Shown: positions 26,580 to 33,171 of the stretch, one piece after another | Numbering within the stretch: the first letter of the stretch is position 1 | How the letters are laid out: every line of letters starts with the position of its first letter | Source: Chloroflexi bacterium RBG_16_57_11 | Lineage (GTDB): Bacteria; Chloroflexota; Anaerolineae; Anaerolineales; UBA4823 | Reading direction: 5' to 3' | Length of the DNA stretch: 33,171 nucleotides | Assembly: GCA_001795165.1 (NCBI GenBank) | Contig: MGNS01000072.1 | Span: 4,324-37,494, forward strand | Translations under genes and position numbers: made by a program | The notes under the pieces: model-generated | The model's database searches: none | Told to the model about the DNA's origin: nothing | Seen by the model: only the letters and a program-made list of their open reading frames with translations

Positions 26580-27266
26580 TCACGGGTAAGGCATAGCCGG
26601 CGGCGGGTAGGACAGGCTAGAGGATTCCTCCGGTGCTGGATAGGGAGTGGTGGAAGGGCTGGGGGTGACGGTCGGCGGGGGCGGGGTCCAAGTCGGCCAG
26701 GATGTGGCTGTGGGCATAGCGTACAAAGTCGCCAGATGGACCGGATCCATGGTGGGTAGCGACCCCGGCGTGATCGGAATCGAAGTACCTGAGAGATAAA
26801 CCTGCTTATCTTCGCGGTTGAGATAGATTACCAGGGAATCATCAGCGCTCAATTGTGGCGTGCTGGCGCGGACGAAGATATCATAATGGGCTAAATCAAT
26901 CGTCGGAGGCGGAAGTTTTAGCGAGCGAGTGAAGGTGACGGTTTGATTCGCTTTAATATCGACACGCCAATCAATCTTACCTTGATCTTTCCAAGATACC
27001 TTACCCGGCTCTGCTTTGAACGCGTCTTGCACGACGATGCTCTTCGGCCAGGTAGTCAGAGAGACCACGAGACCGGCAATGTCTTTCTCGCTGGTCACGG
27101 TGATCATAATCGTGACCGGCTCGTCGAAATGAACAGGTTCTTTCGCCCGAACCTGGATGCATAATTCTCCCTGCATGCTACAGCCGCCCTTGTCCGAAGC
27201 GCTATTTGCGCAGGCTGTGAGACTAGTAAACAGAAGTATACACATTAAGAACCGTTTAACATTCAT
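26580..27266 (-). CDS. Predicted lipoprotein with Pro/Thr-rich C-terminal tail
   Basis: Signal peptide with lipobox (SLTAC) and low-complexity PTWTPPPPTVTPSPSTTPYPAPEE tail. Confidence 0.7.
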   Translation of the reverse strand: MNVKRFLMCILLFTSLTACANSASDKGGCSMQGELCIQVRAKEPVHFDEPVTIMITVTSEKDIAGLVVSLTTWPKSIVVQDAFKAEPGKVSWKDQGKIDWRVDIKANQTVTFTRSLKLPPPTIDLAHYDIFVRASTPQLSADDSLVIYLNREDKQVYLSGTSIPITPGSLPTMDPVHLATLYAMPTATSWPTWTPPPPTVTPSPSTTPYPAPEESSSLSYPPPAMPYP

Positions 27267-27290
27267 CGCCAGCTCCTTATTTTCAGGAGG

Positions 27291-29834
27291 CTATCTGAAT
27301 ACAAGAGGTAGGTGCATCCAGGATTGCACTGGCGCGACTGTGACCTGAAAGACGTCCTCAGCTGTCTTGAAGCTGTCGCTGACTCGCAGGGTCACAATAC
27401 ACTGGCCCAGCCAACCCGGCTGTGGAATCACGTTCACCCATCGTCCATCAAGGCTGGCCTCGCAGTGCCAGTCGCTCACAACTGTGATCTGATAGCTCAA
27501 TTCAGGGTCAGTGCTTTCGTCATCACCTGTAAACGCCCACAGGTCGATGATATGAGGATAGGAAATACCTTGCAGCACAGTAACATCCGGCAGCGGCAGA
27601 TCGAAGCGCGGTGCACCATCGTAATCAATGGTGTTCTGGTAAATCGCCCGCACGGCATTGTGCTTATTTTGCCCGCTGGCCTTCCAACTCTCCCAAAACA
27701 TAGAGAAGCGATCTTCACTCTCTCCATGGAACGCGATATCCGTAATAGGGACAAAGCCAAATGTGGCACTGTCGAATCCTTCGTTTGCACTATCGAACTG
27801 ATCGTATAAGGCGCCGGCTACCCGACCCTCGACGACATCGCCTTCCGGAAATTGATCGCCTCGCCCATGAGTTTCCAGGTTAAAGTGTCTTTCATCTGGA
27901 TTCCCAGTGCAAGGGCCCTCATCATAGTCATAACACGCATCGCCGTTTACCGCTAGAGGAAGGAAATCCGCCCAGCCCTCACTCCAGGCGCAGGTGTCAT
28001 CTTCTTGACTGAACGGCGCATGATCCCAGCATGGAGGATCCCACCACCACCACCCGGTAGCATTCCATAGATAGTGGTGCCCAGCCTCGTGCACAATGGC
28101 GTCAGCGGAAATCACATTGTCTTGGGCGATGAAAATATATGGCCCAAAACCATTTAAAGCACGAGCCTTCAAGACATGGAAACAGCCCATTTTGACCTAA
28201 CTCCCATCGGGCGGAAATAGAGCCGGAATCGATGCCACTGTTTTCATGCACATATTCCCACGCCCGTCGCAAATCTTGGAAAATCCACATTGCTTCAAGG
28301 TTTAGCGAATCGACCAGTATTGGAGTACTCAAGTCAGCAATTCCATCTGGTGCATTGGTGATGGGGGAACGATTCCATTTATAGGTTTGGTCATCAAAGT
28401 CTGCCACACGATGCCTGGACATCCCGCTGTCATTGTAATCGGCCTCGAACACGGCGTACAGGTCGAGCCGGCGGTACATCGGATTGCTGGCCGTACCATC
28501 GGAATCCCAGTTCGTCCTGGCGGGAAATTGAAAGAAGCCATTAGCGTCTGTGGTTGTCGTGACCAGCAGATCATCTATCCCCTCAAGGTCCTGGTCGTAA
28601 AGATAAACGTTAGTGAAACGCCCCCTGACCTGGAGTCGTTCCTGTCTGGATATTCTAATATACCTTGCGCTGTCACCTGCCCAGGCGTATACCTGCGGAT
28701 CATGATGTTATCGACCCAAGGACCTTCATATTGGACAACATTATCACTGTAAAAATACCAGCCTGCCCAAACAGTCGAGTCTCCCAGGTAATTATTTAAA
28801 TCAATTTGTACACCATCCCATTCCGCCGTTCCATCCCACATCAAACCATTGAAAGTGGCGCCATCGCCGGAGGCTCCGAAGAAGATGTAATCATAGTTTT
28901 CCTCAATCTGCCGCCAAAGCCAGAATATTGCTTCGGCTGCTGTGGCTCCTGTGGCATCGCCCAGGTCAAAAGGACCGTAAATCATCCAACTTTGCGCATT
29001 CGGTGGGTAGGTGGAAAATGCAGGGTCCAGGCCATCCGCACCACCATTGGCGGGCCAGGCAGCCCAATAACCATCATTAGAGCGAAAGTCGTCATCATCC
29101 CACAGGTATTCTTTGCCATCGTTTGGATTATTGTCCACCAGCGCCCAACCGGCGCCCGGAAAATTGCTTTCGAACGTCTCAAGCGTGAGGATTCTCCAAC
29201 CATCAGGCTCCAACAATAAGCTTTGAACCTCGCCTTCTGATTTCTTCTCATCTCGATCTGGTGTGATGGATTTTTCTACACCAGGAGGAATACGCAAGGA
29301 GGTTGGACGCCCAGGCGTTCCGGATATCTGTATCGGAAGCGGGCCTACAGGGGTGTAATATATGCTGATCGACGCATCTCGCAGCCACCCGGACTGGCCA
29401 GGAACCGCGTCGCGCACCCAGAAATACCACCCGCCTTGGGCAGGTGTCCCATTAAAAATGTCCAACCCGGTTGCTTTCCCAAGTTCAGGACCTTTAACCA
29501 GGCTACCGCGCTCCCACAAGTGCTGACGGATGATACCATCTTCGCGCGTTAGCAACACCTCCAACTGATCGGTGTTGGGATGTTCTATGCGGTATTTTAC
29601 ATTCGCTTTTGTAACGGTGGTGCCGTCCGGGGCGGCTGGATCCAGCAGGCAAACCTGGAGCCAACTGCCGTCATCAGGAATTTCTTGTTCGTGGAATTGC
29701 GTTGAACAGAGCGGTTTAGTTGCCAGAGCGGTTGAGGCTTCCCCAATCGCTCGAACAGAGCTATCGGTACTAATATACAGACTTAAGCTCAGCAAAGCGC
29801 CGATCACCAGACCAAGTGAGTGTTTCATCTGCAC
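27291..29834 (-). pseudogene. Secreted HEAGH-type metalloprotease-like protein with P-domain-like N-terminal region, split by two apparent frameshifts
   Basis: Three consecutive frames: 28575-29834 (signal peptide, P-domain-like), middle frame including 28102-28479 (GRFTNVYLYDQDLEGIDDLLVTTTTDANGFFQFP...MYRRLDLYAVFE), and 27291-28190 (DAIVHEAGHHYLW...AWSEGWADFLPLAVNGD). Shift sites: GGGGG near 28621-28625 and AAAA near 28190-28193. Confidence 0.75.
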
Positions 29835-30120
29835 CTCCTGGCTGAACCCTCGATTTCGAAAGTTCAGCGTAGATTTTGACCTCTCACTGCTTCACCCTTT
29901 ATGGCGAGATCCAAACTGATAGCCCAAACATTAATATAGGTCTGGTCGCAGAGTAATTCAAGTGTTGTTTATCACCCCCCCCCATATGATATTAATCACA
30001 ATCACGCAATTTAAAAGTGATTTATTTAGTTGGCGCGATCTGAGGCGGGTTTACACCATCCCTGGCCGACTCAACCCGCGTATAGACCCCTACTTGCTTG
30101 ATCATTCCTGATACTGGAAT

Positions 30121-30348
30121 CTACCCCCCGGCCATGGCGCCCACCACCCACAGAGGCTCCGCGCCGGTGACGATCGCCTCTGGCAGCGGGGCCTCCTGTG
30201 GCTCGTGGGACCAATCCTCTTGACAGGCAAAAAACCGGATGAAAGGCCGGCGCTCTTGCGTGACGTGGTCACGCAGCGTCCCGCGCAGCATCGGATACTG
30301 CGCTTCCAGGGCGTCCAACACCGCGCCGATGGTAACCGGCCCATCCAC
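30121..30348 (-). CDS. MoaD/ThiS-like protein, 5'-truncated or rearranged copy, ends in GG
   Basis: [75 protein letters not shown], near-identical to 32289-32585 but lacking the normal N-terminus. Confidence 0.6.
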   Translation of the reverse strand: MDGPVTIGAVLDALEAQYPMLRGTLRDHVTQERRPFIRFFACQEDWSHEPQEAPLPEAIVTGAEPLWVVGAMAGG

Positions 30349-30367
30349 CCGAACCTCAACTTCGCGG
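30121..30367. repeat. Direct repeat copy 1 (MoaD-like 3' part)
   Basis: About 240 bp closely matching 32289-32535; offset 2168 bp. Confidence 0.9.
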
Positions 30368-31651
30368 CTAACGACCAGCGTCAGCCGCTGATAGCTCAGC
30401 CGTTCGGGCTCGCTCGAAGAGCAGTTCGCGTTCGCGTGTGTTGCAGGTGAGTGTTGCCGCGCGCTCGAACTCTGCGCGGGCTTCGTCGAAACGGCCTAGC
30501 CTGGCGAGCAGGTCGCCGCGCACGCTTGGCAGGAGGTGATAATCCTCCAGTGATGGCTCGGAGGTGAGCAAATCAACGATCTCAAGCCCTGCTGCCGGAC
30601 CATACGCCATCGATAACGCGACTGCGCGGTTCAGCTCCACAACGGGTGATGGCATGAGTTGGGCAAGGGCATCGTAGAGCGCCGCGATGCGCGCCCAGTC
30701 CGTCTCGGCGGGGATGCGTGCGCGTGCGTGACAGGCGGCAATTGCGGCCTGCAATGCGTATGGCCCGAGCGCGGCGCCGAGTTTCTCGGCGCGCTCAAGC
30801 GCCACGAGGCCGCGCCGGATGAGGAGCTGGTCCCAGCGGAGGCGGTTTTGATCCAAGAGCAGAATGGGCTCCCCCGACGGGCCAACCCGCGCCCGAATAC
30901 GTGAGGCCTGAATCTCCATCAGCGCAACAAGACCGTGAACTTCGGGCTCGTGCGGAACGAGCTCAGCCAGGATCCGGCCAAGACGGAGCGCATCCTCGCA
31001 CAGCGCCGGTCGCACCCAGTCGTCGCCGGCGGTCGTTGAGTAGCCTTCGTTGAAGATGAGATAGATAACCTCCAACACGGATGACAGTCGGGCGGCGCGG
31101 ACGGATTCGCTCGGGTTCTCGAAAGGAACATGCGCTTCGGCCAGGGTGCGCTTTGCCCGCACGATGCGTTGAGCGATGGTCGCCTCCGTTACCAGGAAGG
31201 CACGCGCGATCTCCCAGGTTGTCAGGCCTCCGATCAGCCGCAAGGTGAGCGCAACGCGCGCCTCAGTCGAGAGCAACGGATGGCACGCTGTGAAGATGAG
31301 GCGCAAGAGGTCGTCACCGATGTCATCGTCGAGGGCGGTATCGAAATCCGCCTCGCTCACCGCTTGTTGGATCTCGAGCTCGCGACCCAGCTGCTCATGC
31401 TTACGCTCCAGCGTAGTTCTTCGCCGCAACTGGTCAACCGCACGATGCTTAGCGGTGGCCATGAGCCAGGCGCCCGGATTGTTCGGGATGCCCGACTCCG
31501 GCCACCGCTCCAACGCGATCACGAGCGCGTCCTGCGCCAGGTCTTCAGCCAGGCCAACCTCACCCACCATGCGAGTGAGACTGGCGATGATCTTCGCCGA
31601 TTCAATCCGCCAGACTGCATCGATTGCGCGATGGGTATCGGAGGTCGCCAT
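30368..31651 (-). CDS. ECF42-like sigma factor with C-terminal TPR-like extension
   Basis: [70 protein letters not shown]...[51 protein letters not shown]; neighbouring DGPF protein. Confidence 0.9.
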   Translation of the reverse strand: MATSDTHRAIDAVWRIESAKIIASLTRMVGEVGLAEDLAQDALVIALERWPESGIPNNPGAWLMATAKHRAVDQLRRRTTLERKHEQLGRELEIQQAVSEADFDTALDDDIGDDLLRLIFTACHPLLSTEARVALTLRLIGGLTTWEIARAFLVTEATIAQRIVRAKRTLAEAHVPFENPSESVRAARLSSVLEVIYLIFNEGYSTTAGDDWVRPALCEDALRLGRILAELVPHEPEVHGLVALMEIQASRIRARVGPSGEPILLLDQNRLRWDQLLIRRGLVALERAEKLGAALGPYALQAAIAACHARARIPAETDWARIAALYDALAQLMPSPVVELNRAVALSMAYGPAAGLEIVDLLTSEPSLEDYHLLPSVRGDLLARLGRFDEARAEFERAATLTCNTRERELLFERARTAELSAADAGR

Positions 31652-31686
31652 AACCTAGCTCCACTCGATATAGGATTTGCTTTATG

Positions 31687-32124
31687 CTAGGATCGCTTCG
31701 CACTCCCCTCGACCTGGGCGCGCAGGCGCGCCTCTTGCTCTCTGAGTTCAGGCGTGAACTCGGAGCCAAAGTCGTCCATCTCGAACACCGGGCGAATCTC
31801 GATCTCCGTCTCAGGAGAATTGACCGGATAGGGCATACGCTTGACCCATTCGACCGCCTCGTCCATCGACCTGACCTGCCAGAGCCAGAAACCGGCGATC
31901 AGCTCTTTCGTCTCGGTGAAGGGGCCGTCGATTACGTTTTTCTTCCCTCCCGAGAACCTAACGCGCTTGCCCTTCGAGCTTGGGTGCAGTCCTTCGCCCG
32001 CGAGCATGACGCCGGCTTTCACCAGCTCTTCGTTGTACTGCCCCATTTCGGTAAGCAACTGCTCGCTCGGCATAACGCCTGCCTCGCTGTCCTGGTCAGC
32101 TTTGATCAAAACTATTACTCGCAT
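31687..32124 (-). CDS. YCII-related DGPF-domain protein
   Basis: MRVIVLIKADQDSEAGVMPSEQLLTEMGQYNEELVKAGVMLAGEGLHPSSKGKRV...DGPFTETKELIAGFWLWQVRSMDEAVEWVKRMP. Confidence 0.92.
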   Translation of the reverse strand: MRVIVLIKADQDSEAGVMPSEQLLTEMGQYNEELVKAGVMLAGEGLHPSSKGKRVRFSGGKKNVIDGPFTETKELIAGFWLWQVRSMDEAVEWVKRMPYPVNSPETEIEIRPVFEMDDFGSEFTPELREQEARLRAQVEGSAKRS

Positions 32125-32288
32125 TGTCGTACTCCTTTTGGTTGTGGGATTGGAGCCAGGTTGCCGGGTAAATCTGTACCAAGGCGAAACCTCGCTCTCT
32201 ATATATACGTCGAACGAGGCTTCACAAAATCGACATTAATTGTCAGGATCCCGGAGAAGGTTGCTGGCTGGCATCCTTTTAATGCTGC

Positions 32289-32535
32289 CTAGCCGCCAGC
32301 CATGGCGCCCACCACCCACAGAGGCTCCGCGCCGGTGGCGATCGCCTCCGGCAGCGGGGCCTCCTGCGGCTCGTGGGACCAATCCTCTTGACAGGCAAAA
32401 AACCGGATGAAAGGCCGGCGCTCTTTCGTGACGTGGTCGCGCAGCGTCCCACGCAGCATCGGATACTGCGCTTCCAGGGCGTCCAACACCGCGCCGATGG
32501 TGGCAGGTCCATCGACCTGAAGCTCAATCTCTCGG
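32289..32535. repeat. Direct repeat copy 2 (MoaD-like 3' part)
   Basis: See copy 1 at 30121-30367. Confidence 0.9.
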
Positions 32536-32585
32536 CCGACGTTGGCCAACCGGCGCAAGTGCGTGGGGAGCACAACCCGGATCAT
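32289..32585 (-). CDS. MoaD/ThiS-like ubiquitin-fold protein, full length, ends in GG
   Basis: [102 protein letters not shown] overlap with the upstream gene. Confidence 0.82.
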   Translation of the reverse strand: MIRVVLPTHLRRLANVGREIELQVDGPATIGAVLDALEAQYPMLRGTLRDHVTKERRPFIRFFACQEDWSHEPQEAPLPEAIATGAEPLWVVGAMAGG

Positions 32586-33171
32586 AGCAAGGTCTGGACT
32601 TCGACCGACAGCACGGCAGGGAGATCCCGGACGATGGCGGCCCAACGATCGCCGGAATCGGCCGAGGCGTACACCTGCCCGCCGGTGGTGCCGAAATAAA
32701 CGCCGCCGGGATCGAGCGAGTCGACTGCCAGGGCACTGCGCAGAACATTCACGTAGCAGTCCTTCTGCGGCAGCCCTTTGGTCAGCGCCTGCCACTCCTT
32801 ACCGCCTGTGCGGCTGCGGTAGACGCGCAGCTTGCCCTCGGGAGGATAATGTTCCGAATCGCTCTTGATCGGGACTACGTAAACGGTGTCCGGCTCGTGG
32901 GCGTGGACGGCGATCGGGAAGCCAAAGTCGGTCGGCAGGTCCCCGCTGATCTCGTACCATTGCTCGCCAGCGTTATCGCTGCGCATCACGTCCCAGTGCT
33001 TCTGCATGAACAGAACATCCGGGCGCGAGCGGTGCATGGCAATGCTGTGGACGCAATGGCCCACCTCGGCCTGCGGGTCAGGGAGCTCATAAGCAGATAC
33101 CAGGCCGCTGGTGACCGGCCGCCAGGTCTGGCCACCGTCATCGGTACGGAAGGCGCCGGCTGCCGAGATGG
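32582..33171 (-). CDS. BNR/Asp-box beta-propeller (sialidase/VPS10-like) protein, runs off the right edge
   Basis: Minus-strand frame open to 33171: [23 protein letters not shown]...[40 protein letters not shown]...[19 protein letters not shown]...[14 protein letters not shown]. Confidence 0.82.
   Translation of the reverse strand, partial: ISAAGAFRTDDGGQTWRPVTSGLVSAYELPDPQAEVGHCVHSIAMHRSRPDVLFMQKHWDVMRSDNAGEQWYEISGDLPTDFGFPIAVHAHEPDTVYVVPIKSDSEHYPPEGKLRVYRSRTGGKEWQALTKGLPQKDCYVNVLRSALAVDSLDPGGVYFGTTGGQVYASADSGDRWAAIVRDLPAVLSVEVQTLL

Noticed and set aside
28190-28625. Programmed ribosomal frameshifting in the metalloprotease gene
   Set aside because: Two shifts of different direction at short homopolymers without an evident slippery heptamer or stimulatory structure; error or decay is simpler.
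1-33171. tRNA or rRNA genes
   Set aside because: No cloverleaf with a GTTCRAATC-type T arm or rRNA segment was recognised on reading; a tRNAscan/Infernal run would be needed to exclude them formally.

Overview
The window looks like a chromosomal segment from a Chloroflexota/Anaerolineae-like bacterium (taxon inferred from gene content and style, not proven). It is mostly housekeeping and metabolic genes: an ArsR-PBP regulator with a TupA-like lipoprotein; recR, ybaB and dnaX; a degenerate RAYT-type transposase beside 138-bp three-hairpin repeats; a DUF1992 protein; a LysM/lamin-tail protein; a NYN-domain protein; a STAS / RsbW-like / multi-GAF-SpoIIE partner-switching operon; two MFS transporters; plsC; an aldo/keto reductase; and an acyl-CoA ligase. 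These are followed by a UbiD-family decarboxylase, an aconitase-X large subunit and an aconitase-X small subunit fused to a DUF89/ARMT1-like phosphatase domain. The right part holds two Hsp20 genes, an orphan antitoxin with a toxin relic, a DnaJ-like protein, a frameshifted HEAGH metalloprotease, and an ECF42-like sigma/DGPF pair lying between two copies of a MoaD-like gene. The most interesting items are: (1) the UbiD / AcnX-L / AcnX-S-DUF89 operon, which resembles the archaeal anhydromevalonate-phosphate branch but carries a fused phosphatase domain; (2) a candidate sRNA at ~8405-8551 with two hairpins sharing identical UCCCCCC loops, further C-rich single-stranded segments and an intrinsic terminator; (3) a perfect in-frame 99-bp tandem duplication inside the AAA+ core of dnaX; (4) the REP-like repeats beside a RAYT split by a stop codon; and (5) the sigma/DGPF cassette flanked by MoaD direct repeats. 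All domain calls come from reading motifs by eye; no database searches were run.
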